Source: Mesorhizobium sp.
GTDB lineage: Bacteria > Pseudomonadota > Alphaproteobacteria > Rhizobiales > Rhizobiaceae
DNA: 57,536 nucleotides
Reading direction: 5' to 3'
Assembly (NCBI RefSeq): GCF_004963255.1
Contig: NZ_SUGA01000037.1
Location: 1 to 57,536 of the forward strand
Shown: positions 33,271 through 39,777 of the stretch, piece by piece
Numbering within the stretch: the first letter of the stretch is position 1
Layout: each line of letters starts with the position of its first letter
The notes under the pieces: generated by a model
What the model was told of the DNA's origin: nothing
The model's input: the letters and a program-made list of their open reading frames with translations, nothing else
Databases searched by the model: none
Position numbers and translations under genes: made by a program

Positions 33271-33990
33271 ATGTCGGGCAAGACCTCGCTCCTTTCGGCC
33301 TCGCTGGCGGTCACGATTTTCGCGGTCGCGGCCGGCCTGTTTCTCACCACGCCCGCCGCCCGCGCAGCAGCCGTCGACTGCGCGGCGGCGAAGACGCAGG
33401 CCGACCTTGCCACCTGCACGACCGCGAATGCCGCTTCGGCCGACGCTGGGCTCAACGCTGTCTACAAGGCGCTGGCGGCACGTCTCGCTCCCGCCGACCT
33501 GAAGCGCCTGCGTGACGCGCAGCGCGCCTGGATCCCATTTCGCGACAAGGAATGCGCCTTCCGCACCCAGCCCTATGCCGATGGCTCGATCTATTCGAGC
33601 CTGGTCGGAGTTTGCAAGGCGGAGTTGACCAAGGCGCGGTTGGCGCAGTTGCAGCACCAGTTGCAATGCCCGGAAGGCGATCTCTCCTGCGTGCCGCAAA
33701 GCGGCGGCAATGCCGCGCCCGCGAAGGCCGCGCCTGCGACGGCCAAAGCCGCGCCTGCGAAACCCGCCCCTGCCCAGGCTGGCCAGAATGACACGCGGCC
33801 ATGCGTGCAGTCCGCCGGCAAGGCGAAGTCTGACCAATATGTCTCGCAATGCGTCCAGGTTTCGCCGGCGACCAACGCGCCCTGCAATGGCCAGAACGCA
33901 TGCAGCATGATGATCGACGAGATCAAGCGCGGCTGCGCAATGATCGGCAATGACAATCCGCCGGCCTTCTGTTCCGCCTATAAGGGCTGA
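33271..33990 (+). CDS. Secreted LprI/DUF1311-like protein
   Basis: 239 residues from the ATG at 33271, with GAGGG nine bases upstream. A signal peptide (about 1-33) precedes the LprI N-terminal fold: VDCAAAKTQADLATC, RLRDAQRAWIPFRDKECAF (the Trp/Arg helix) and SLVGVCKAELTKARLAQL, with paired cysteines. An Ala/Pro/Lys-rich spacer (about 150-175) leads to a Cys-rich C-terminus (CVQSAG, CVQVSP, CNGQNACSMM, GCAMI) that likely forms disulfides. LprI is a lysozyme inhibitor in mycobacteria; inhibition here is not shown. Confidence 0.8.
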   Translation: MSGKTSLLSASLAVTIFAVAAGLFLTTPAARAAAVDCAAAKTQADLATCTTANAASADAGLNAVYKALAARLAPADLKRLRDAQRAWIPFRDKECAFRTQPYADGSIYSSLVGVCKAELTKARLAQLQHQLQCPEGDLSCVPQSGGNAAPAKAAPATAKAAPAKPAPAQAGQNDTRPCVQSAGKAKSDQYVSQCVQVSPATNAPCNGQNACSMMIDEIKRGCAMIGNDNPPAFCSAYKG

Positions 33991-34282
33991 GCCGCGCGCC
34001 CGCCCAGCCGCAAGCCCGAGGGAATCAACATTCCCGAGCGGAAGATCAATCCGGCGCAACAAGACAACCGCAAGTTTGCCTTGTGTTTAATATTTATGCA
34101 GCGAGTGACGATACCCTTGAAAAAAGAGCGGCAAAATCTTCCCGGCCAAGCATGATGCTTATCAAAATTGATTTCAGTTTTGTCGCGAACCTGCGAACTT
34201 GCAGACGCGCCGCGAGTCGTGAGTGGGCGCCAACGATAAGTTGGTCCAAGCAACTTGGCCCACGGAATGTCAGGAGCTCACG

Positions 34283-34477
34283 ATGGGCAAAGCGGTCAAC
34301 GATCTGCGAACGCTGAGATATGTGGCCGAGATCGCGCGCAGGCTGGCGAAGATGCTCTCGCGCACGCGCTACCAGATGCTCGTCTATCTTCTTGAAATGA
34401 CCGCCGTCGAAGCGGACAGCCTCGCTGCCGAGCAGGACCGCGACCGCCACGACGGGAGCAAGCCGCCCCGTAACTGA
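34283..34477 (+). CDS. Small conserved-looking helical protein
   Basis: 64 residues with an ideal AGGAG seven bases before the ATG. It is almost wholly helical and basic: NDLRTLRYVAEIARRLAKML, then TRYQMLVYLLEMTAVEADSL and a charged tail. No membrane segment or signal peptide is visible. I do not recognise the family; similar short amphipathic proteins occur widely in rhizobia. A hairpin at 34547 follows. Confidence 0.65.
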   Translation: MGKAVNDLRTLRYVAEIARRLAKMLSRTRYQMLVYLLEMTAVEADSLAAEQDRDRHDGSKPPRN

Positions 34478-34546
34478 TGCCGCGTGTCCGGCGCGTTTGC
34501 GGAAACCAGTCACGCGGCGACGCTACATGCAGAGAGCGGTCCGACG

Positions 34547-34570
34547 GCCGCGCCATGACGATGGCGCGGC
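34547..34570 (+). terminator. Hairpin after the small helical gene
   Basis: A ten-base-pair stem (GCCGCGCCAT with its complement) has a GACG loop, followed by GTCATTCATT. It lies 69 bases after the small gene and could end its transcript. The T tract is weak. Confidence 0.5.
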
Positions 34571-34606
34571 GTCATTCATTGCCTTAGGCAGCAGCTAAGG
34601 CGCGTC

Positions 34607-34651
34607 GCATGTCTTTATCCCGAAACCGGTTCCCACTTTCGGGAGACATGC
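34607..34651. repeat. 45-base palindromic repeat (copy 1)
   Basis: The ends GCATGTCT and AGACATGC pair, as do inner CCCGAAA and TTTCGGG, around a CCGGTTCCCA centre. An almost identical copy with one substitution is at 43348-43392. This family is frequent between genes in Mesorhizobium genomes (from general knowledge). Confidence 0.85.
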
Positions 34652-34664
34652 TTTAGGTCCGGCC

Positions 34665-35117
34665 TCAGGCCTTGCCCTTGCGCTTGCCTTTGCCCGCGTC
34701 ACCGCCGGCCGGCTTGCGTCCGAGGCCGGAAGATTTGGCCAGCGCCGAGCGGGTCGCCGAATAGCTGGGCGCCACCATCGGATAATCCGCAGGCAGGCCC
34801 CATTTGGCGCGGTATTCGTCCGGCGTCAGGTTGTGATCGGTCGCAAGGTGGCGTTTCAACGACTTGAACTTCTTTCCGTCCTCCAGGCAAATGATGTGAT
34901 CCGGGAAGACGGAACGCTTCGGGTTAACAGCGGGCGTCAGCGCCACCGCCTCCTTGACGACACTGCCACCGGCGAGCTTGCGCACCGACGCGCTGACGCT
35001 GGCGATCAGATCAGGCAGGCCGGAAGCAGGGAGCGGATTGTTGCCGACATAGGCGGAGACAATGTCGGCGGTCAGTTCGATTGCTGTTTTATCGTCGATG
35101 TTGGACAATTTTTTCAC
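34665..35117 (-). CDS. MucR/Ros family zinc-finger-type transcriptional regulator
   Basis: 150 residues. The Ros/MucR domain includes ELTADIVSAYVGNN, the finger region HIICLEDGKKFKSLKRHLAT (Cys, Asp, His) with a following His, and LTPDEYRAKWGLPADYPMV. The second zinc-ligand cysteine of Ros is Asp here (CLED), a variant known from Mesorhizobium Ml proteins that may fold without zinc. The tail is Lys/Gly-rich. MucR-type proteins repress exopolysaccharide and cell-cycle genes. GTG at 35117 is assigned, but TTG at 35108 with AAGGTG six bases before it is an alternative start. Confidence 0.9.
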   Translation of the reverse strand: MKKLSNIDDKTAIELTADIVSAYVGNNPLPASGLPDLIASVSASVRKLAGGSVVKEAVALTPAVNPKRSVFPDHIICLEDGKKFKSLKRHLATDHNLTPDEYRAKWGLPADYPMVAPSYSATRSALAKSSGLGRKPAGGDAGKGKRKGKA

Positions 35118-35461
35118 CTTCTGCCGGCCCTCAAATCGCCAGCTCTTTTTTAAGACTTTTGTCGGTGTATCGAATTGGACAAGCCCCCCAACGGACCGTC
35201 CAGAGTCAGTAAAGCTACGCGACTCAATACGAGGTGATGTTTCTACGCGGGCTGCAAACGCGCAAGTTAGGATTTCTAATAGCTATAACAGATGCTTTAT
35301 AGAACCGGCGGTCCGGATGGATAGGTAGAACCTACTGTAGCACTCGCTCGGCCAAGGAAGTTGCTGAAAAATCGAAGTTCAGGTCAAGTCCGGCCACGAC
35401 AACGATAATCCGCCCGTTGGATGTCGGCCATTCGCAATTGGGCGGCGCCAGGGCAAATCGC
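35118..35461. other. Intergenic region upstream of the MucR-type gene
   Basis: No gene seen. The part next to the regulator is AT-rich (for example CTCTTTTTTAAGAC near 35142) and probably holds its promoter. No clear inverted repeat was found. Confidence 0.5.
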
Positions 35462-35683
35462 TCATTTGACGGCGACGCCGCGCCTGATATCCACCGAAGG
35501 GCTGTCCGACAGGATTTCCAGCACGCGTTTCCAACGCGCGCAGCGGCCAAAGTCTTTTTGCTCAATGGCCTTTTCCGCCTTCATGGCCGCATAGAGCGGC
35601 GCTTCCGCGCCAAATTCCCTGACCAGCCAGTGCGCCTCCTGTCTGGCGCGGCGTTCGTCCTCGTCAACGGGCATTCTGGACAT
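35462..35683 (-). CDS. Small hypothetical protein overlapping the EamA gene end
   Basis: 73 residues from the ATG at 35683 (a second ATG three codons on). It is hydrophilic and helical: DEDERRARQEAHWLVREFGA, then YAAMKAEKAIEQKDFGRCAR and WKRVLEILSD. The start overlaps the last 20 bases of the upstream EamA gene on the same strand, implying co-transcription. The family looks like a common rhizobial hypothetical protein; function unknown. Confidence 0.7.
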   Translation of the reverse strand: MSRMPVDEDERRARQEAHWLVREFGAEAPLYAAMKAEKAIEQKDFGRCARWKRVLEILSDSPSVDIRRGVAVK

Positions 35684-36785
35684 TGTGTCTGGTCTCCGTA
35701 CCTTCGATGCCGACCGCGAGACAGCTGCCAATGACGAGGACGGCACCGGCAACAGCCGTCATCGACAGGCTTTCGCCCGACAGGGCCAGCAGAAACGTGG
35801 AAGCGATCGGCGTCAGATAGGCGACGACCGCTATCCTGCCGCCGTGATCGAGCTTTGCCGCGCGCGACCAGAAATAGTAGCCGAGCCCCATCGGGCCGGC
35901 GCCGAGATAGAGGCCGAGCAGGAGATGCGCACCGGTCAGGCGTCCAGCGCCGTCATGCAGGCACCAGGCCAAGGTGAGCGCGACGCCGATCAGCGCCGAG
36001 GGCAAAAGCAGACGTTCCGGCGGCACGCCAAGGCGGCCGACAGTAAGCGAGTAGAAGGCCATGCAGAGCGCCGAGCCGAAAGCGGCGAGATAGCCGACGA
36101 CGCTGCCGCCTTCGAACCAGGCCCTGTTGAACCAAGAATGGGCGCGCCCTCCGGAAATGACCAGCGCCACGCCGGCGAAGCCGACAGCGGCGGCCAGCCC
36201 GAGCAGCAGCGGCCGGCGCGGCCGGCCCAGCACGATAACCGCCGCGGCGGTCATCAGCGGCCAAGTATAGGCGACGAGGTTCGCCTCGATGACCGGCATC
36301 GAGGCGAAGCCGATATATTGCAACACCATGGTGCCGACCAGCCCCAGGAAGCCGACGGCATAGGCGGCAAGCGAGACTCTTTCCTTCTCCCCTTGTGGGA
36401 GAAGGTGGATCGGCGCGGAGCGCCGAGACGGATGAGGGGTGTTGGAAGAAACGCCAGCCTCGGCGATCCGTCCAGCACCCCTCATCCGACCTCGCTTCGC
36501 GAGACCACCTTCTCCCACAAGGGGAGAAGGGAAAAGCCGGATCAGCGCAAACACGACGGCCGCCCCGCAAAATTGGAGGAACTGCACTTGCGATACCGGA
36601 TAGAGGGCAAGCAGCGTCTTGCCGACCAGGGCGTTGGTCGCCCACAGCGCCACGGCGCCGAGGGCGAAGGCCAGCGCCGCCGCCGGGGCGGCGCTGGGAC
36701 GGTCTCGACAGTCCGGCACGGCCGGGCCGAGGCTCAGCGACGCTGAACGCGGCTGGCGCTCGACCGGATCGTTGGTCACTACCAC
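35664..36785 (-). CDS. EamA/DMT family permease carrying an in-frame repeat insertion
   Basis: 373 residues against about 300 for the family. Ten predicted helices and two EamA domains are present, beginning AAALAFALGAVALWATNALV and ending VAGAVLVIGSCLAVG. Between helices two and three (residues about 84-136) lies a hydrophilic insert starting FPSPLVGEGGLAKRGRMRG and ending LLPQGEKERVSLA, which is the translation of the palindromic repeat at 36379-36536. No stop arises, so the gene is open but the loop is about 50 residues longer than usual. GTG at 36785 or 36779 overlaps the oxygenase stop, so translation is coupled. Substrate unknown (metabolite export). Confidence 0.85.
   Translation of the reverse strand: MVVTNDPVERQPRSASLSLGPAVPDCRDRPSAAPAAALAFALGAVALWATNALVGKTLLALYPVSQVQFLQFCGAAVVFALIRLFPSPLVGEGGLAKRGRMRGAGRIAEAGVSSNTPHPSRRSAPIHLLPQGEKERVSLAAYAVGFLGLVGTMVLQYIGFASMPVIEANLVAYTWPLMTAAAVIVLGRPRRPLLLGLAAAVGFAGVALVISGGRAHSWFNRAWFEGGSVVGYLAAFGSALCMAFYSLTVGRLGVPPERLLLPSALIGVALTLAWCLHDGAGRLTGAHLLLGLYLGAGPMGLGYYFWSRAAKLDHGGRIAVVAYLTPIASTFLLALSGESLSMTAVAGAVLVIGSCLAVGIEGTETRHNVQNAR
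36379..36536. repeat. RIME-like palindromic element inside the EamA gene
   Basis: Inverted arms at 36379-36408 and 36505-36536 share CTTCTCCC-CTTGTGGGAGAAGG and its complement. Between them are further complementary blocks (GATGAGGGGTGTTGG with a matching CCAGCACCCCTCATC). This is the structure of rhizobial intergenic mosaic elements, normally found between genes. Here it lies fully inside a coding region. Confidence 0.85.
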
Positions 36786-37612
36786 GACTCCCTTGCTCCG
36801 CCGGAAACCGGCTCCGCGGCGGGCTGCAGCATGGGATGCTCCTCGGCATGGCGGCGATAGGCGGGCAGCTGGTTGGTCCAGACATCCTCGGCCAGCTCGT
36901 TCACCCAGGCACGATCATGGTCGTTGTCGGCGGCGAGGTAGAACATGCGGTTGTCGTCGACATAGGGCTTGATCGCCGAGCGCTGATTGAGCACCAGCGT
37001 GACGCGCTCGCCGAGCTGGATCGGCGCGGTGCGGTGGAGCACGCCCAGGAACTGGCCGAGCGTGGCGTAGTTCATCTTGTGGTCGATGCGCATGATCTTG
37101 TTGCGCGGCAGGTCGCGGCCGGATTCCAGGATCGAGCGGCCGGTCTCGGAATCGTCGCAATAGATCTCAAGATGACCGCCGATGAGAGGTTCGCTGATCG
37201 AGAGCGGGATGAGTTCTGTCACCGGGACGCCGTCGCAATGCCATTCGACGGCACCATCCCTGGGGTTCATGAAGGTGACGGTCGAACCGACGATCGACAG
37301 CGGATAGGGTTCGAGCTTGGCGCCCATCATGTCGGACAGCCTTTCCAGGCGCAGCTTGTCGTGCAAAAGCTCTTTGATCTCGGGAATATAGCGGTCGGCG
37401 CCGGTGATAAAGGTGAGGTCGAGATGTTTGTGAACGGCATGGCTGGCCTTCAGCTTCAGAGCGGCTTCCTCGATCGCGGCAAGCAGAGCCGGGTCGTAAC
37501 CGTGAGGATACTGGGCGACGCCGAAGGTCGAGACTTTCCAGGCGGTCTCATGACCAATGATGGCCTCGCGGCTCATTGCACAACGCAGTTCGGGAATTGT
37601 ATGGGCGTTCAT
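36779..37612 (-). CDS. 2-oxoglutarate/Fe(II)-oxygenase-like protein
   Basis: 277 residues. A probable iron facial triad is seen as VEWHCDGVPVTEL (His-x-Asp) and a distal His in FLGVLHRTAPIQ, followed by RVTLVLNQR, where an Arg would bind 2-oxoglutarate. GGHLEIYCDD lies between. The family assignment is by motif spacing only; the substrate is unknown, plausibly an amino acid or small metabolite exported by the coupled EamA permease. It is divergent from the LysR gene, with 112 bases between the starts that contain a CtrA-like box. Confidence 0.6.
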   Translation of the reverse strand: MNAHTIPELRCAMSREAIIGHETAWKVSTFGVAQYPHGYDPALLAAIEEAALKLKASHAVHKHLDLTFITGADRYIPEIKELLHDKLRLERLSDMMGAKLEPYPLSIVGSTVTFMNPRDGAVEWHCDGVPVTELIPLSISEPLIGGHLEIYCDDSETGRSILESGRDLPRNKIMRIDHKMNYATLGQFLGVLHRTAPIQLGERVTLVLNQRSAIKPYVDDNRMFYLAADNDHDRAWVNELAEDVWTNQLPAYRRHAEEHPMLQPAAEPVSGGARESW

Positions 37613-37644
37613 TGTACTTTCTCCAAGATGGGGGCAACACTTGG

Positions 37645-37659
37645 TTAACAGTCATTTAA
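37645..37659. promoter_or_regulatory. CtrA-like box TTAA-N7-TTAA
   Basis: The exact full consensus of the alphaproteobacterial cell-cycle regulator CtrA occurs between the oxygenase and LysR starts, 33 bases upstream of the oxygenase ATG. The full motif is rare in GC-rich DNA, but one site alone does not prove binding. Confidence 0.4.
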
Positions 37660-37724
37660 ACGCCCACCCCTGTAAATTTAGGAAAGCTGGTGGTAGCGTA
37701 AGGCCAGCTTAAGGTCGAAACCCC

Positions 37725-38693
37725 GTGCGTCTGCTCAGTCAGGTCAACCTCAACTCGCTGAAAATCGTGGAGAGCGCCGCGAGGCACAGGAATTTCACGC
37801 GCGCCGGCGAAGAGCAGTTTATCACCGCTTCCGCCGTCAGCCAGCGGGTGAAAAGCCTTGAAGATCAGCTTCGCTTCAAGATCTTCGAGCGCGGCGGCAA
37901 CGCGGTGTCGCTGACGCCGGAGGGCGAGACCTATGTGGCGCGCGTGCGCGAGGCGCTGGAACGGATCGTGGCGGCCAGCATGGAGGCTACCGGCCAGTCG
38001 CAGGCGCATGTGCTGCGTATCTGCGTGCTGCCGACCTTCGCGGCCCGCTGGCTGTTTCCCAGGCTGATGACCTTCCAGCAGCAATATCCCGACATCGAGA
38101 TGCGGGTGTCGACATCCTACGCCACACATGAATTCTCGACCTCGGAATACGATCTCGAGATCCGCTACGGCGACGGCAATTTCCCCGGCCTCACCTCGGA
38201 ACTGCTGTTCAAGGAAGACCTGACGCCGGTGTGCAGCCGCAAGCTGTTTCACGATGTGCTGGGCGACAAGCCGCTGTCGAAGGTGGTGCCGGAGGACCTG
38301 CGCTTCTTCACGCTGCTGCATTCCGACACCTGCACCCAGAACTGGCAATCGTGGCTGGGCTTTGCCGGCGCGAGCTTCGTGCTTGGCGAGACCAGGAGCG
38401 TCTATTTCGATAGCTGCATGATGTCCTACGAAGCCGCCAATGCCGGCATGGGCTTTGCCGTCGCCAACCGCGCCTATATGGCAAGCGATATCCGCGCCGA
38501 AAGGCTGGTGGCTCCCTTCGCGGTCCACCATCCCAACACGGCGGGCTGGTACTTCGTCAGCCCCGTCAAGGCGCTCGGCGCCCGCAAGGTGGAACTGTTC
38601 AAGCAGTGGATCCTGGCCGAAGCGGCGCTGACGCAACGCCAGCTCGACATCGAGATCGCCGGCGGACAGCCGGGACGGGCGGCGGTGGCCTAA
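37725..38693 (+). CDS. LysR-family transcriptional regulator (GcvA-like)
   Basis: 322 residues, GTG start. The winged helix is at the N-terminus: LNSLKIVESAARHRNFTRAG and ITASAVSQRVKSLEDQL, with FERGGNAVSLTPEG as the wing. The effector domain (about 95-300) has the GcvA-type TTYATHEFSTSEYDLEIRYG-like segment (here starting SYATHEF). It reads divergently from the oxygenase-EamA pair and most likely controls it, as is usual for LysR regulators. The inducer is unknown. Confidence 0.93.
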   Translation: MRLLSQVNLNSLKIVESAARHRNFTRAGEEQFITASAVSQRVKSLEDQLRFKIFERGGNAVSLTPEGETYVARVREALERIVAASMEATGQSQAHVLRICVLPTFAARWLFPRLMTFQQQYPDIEMRVSTSYATHEFSTSEYDLEIRYGDGNFPGLTSELLFKEDLTPVCSRKLFHDVLGDKPLSKVVPEDLRFFTLLHSDTCTQNWQSWLGFAGASFVLGETRSVYFDSCMMSYEAANAGMGFAVANRAYMASDIRAERLVAPFAVHHPNTAGWYFVSPVKALGARKVELFKQWILAEAALTQRQLDIEIAGGQPGRAAVA

Positions 38694-38929
38694 GCAGCGC
38701 CGCTCGCGCAGCGTACTGACTTTCCGGGTGTTTCCACTGAGTGTAGCCGGCTAGCGCGATCGCACCATGACGCAACGTCGAGACTCAGCTATGTTGGATT
38801 GCGCGGCGGGCCTGATTTTCCCGCTTGGCCGGCGCTATCCAGCTTCCTCCCAAGCAGCGCCGGCCTTCTTCGTTTCAGCCCGACGACAGCTTGACCTTTA
38901 GGGCCGACGATAACCCGACTCGCCCTGCC

Positions 38930-39112
38930 CTATTGCTTTGGAGGCGTGCCCGGCTGGTCGCCGCCGGTGGTCGATTTCGGCACCGGGTTCTTGTCGACCT
39001 GCGGGTTCTGGTTGACTTCGTCGCCCGGCGCCTTGGTGGGTTGCACGCTGTTGTCGCAGGCGGCGAGCACGAGCCCTGCCGCAAGAGCCAGCAGCACAGG
39101 AAGCTTCATCAT
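38930..39112 (-). CDS. Small lipoprotein
   Basis: 60 residues from the ATG at 39112 (a second ATG follows directly), with GAGGAGG seven bases upstream. The leader MMKLPVLLALAAGLVLAAC ends in a lipobox (LAAC), so the Cys is expected to be lipidated. The mature part is Pro/Asn/Gln-rich (KAPGDEVNQNPQVDKNPVP) and disordered. Function unknown; such short lipoproteins are often envelope-stress or entericidin-like, which is only a possibility. Confidence 0.75.
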   Translation of the reverse strand: MMKLPVLLALAAGLVLAACDNSVQPTKAPGDEVNQNPQVDKNPVPKSTTGGDQPGTPPKQ

Positions 39113-39240
39113 GACTACCTCCTCTCGTTCGCCCCTTTCATAAAGGGCAAACGAGGCGGTGGCGGTTTGGTTGCGCGTGAGGGGGAACCAACCGGCCCGC
39201 GTCCGGTTGAAAGCCAATCAAACCGCATGAGGAGATGATG

Positions 39241-39408
39241 ATGATCCGCCTGCTGCTTACCGGCCTTTTCGCCTACACCGCCTACCGCGTCGCCGTGAGG
39301 ATCATCGACGAGGTGCCCGGCGATGTCGCGCCGCTGGACATGCCGGGCGATGAGAGGCGCAAGTTGCGGCGCCAGTCGGCGGCAATGGGGGTGGAGCCGA
39401 AGCGGTAG
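39241..39408 (+). CDS. Small single-helix membrane protein
   Basis: 55 residues; three consecutive in-frame ATGs (39235, 39238, 39241), the last spaced best from AGGAG at 39229. An N-terminal helix MIRLLLTGLFAYTAYRVAVR precedes a charged tail (PLDMPGDERRKLRRQ). It is read divergently from the lipoprotein gene. No family recognised. Confidence 0.55.
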   Translation: MIRLLLTGLFAYTAYRVAVRIIDEVPGDVAPLDMPGDERRKLRRQSAAMGVEPKR

Positions 39409-39777
39409 CGCCCTTGCTCGCCCCACCTTCGTCTACGCCATGCACACATCGTCTGTGACGGCGCGACTGATCGACCCGAGGTTTGATTGCCACGTGGTTC
39501 CCCCCAATCCGTCGCTGCTTCGCAGCGCCACCTTTCCCCTCTCCGGAGGGAAAGGAAGGGAGCGTTGCTGGAGCTCGGCGCCTTTCCTCTACCCCGTCGA
39601 TCGGGAGAGAGGTGGCTCGGCGAAGCCGAGACGGAGTGGGGGTCGACCAGCGCTCCATAGACAATGCATGCGCCCACACCGGCTCAGCCTCCTCTCCGGC
39701 CGCTGCGGTCCCCTCCCGGCTCTCTCGCAACGCGAGGAAATTATTGCGAACAAAGCGGAAACGATGCTTGATGGGCG
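39409..39777. repeat. Palindromic mosaic repeat region before the helicase gene
   Basis: Between about 39495 and 39665 are blocks that pair with each other: CTTCGCAGCG-type and CTCGGCGAAGCCGAG hairpins, CCTCTCCGGAGGG, and a CCCCGTCGATCGGGAG segment. This is the same class of rhizobial mosaic element as at 36379, in the more usual intergenic setting. No gene is seen; ORFs crossing it have no ribosome site. Confidence 0.65.

Noticed and set aside
38767..38901. 44-residue ORF before the lipoprotein gene
   Set aside because: No ribosome site and no hydrophobic or conserved-looking segment; probably not coding.
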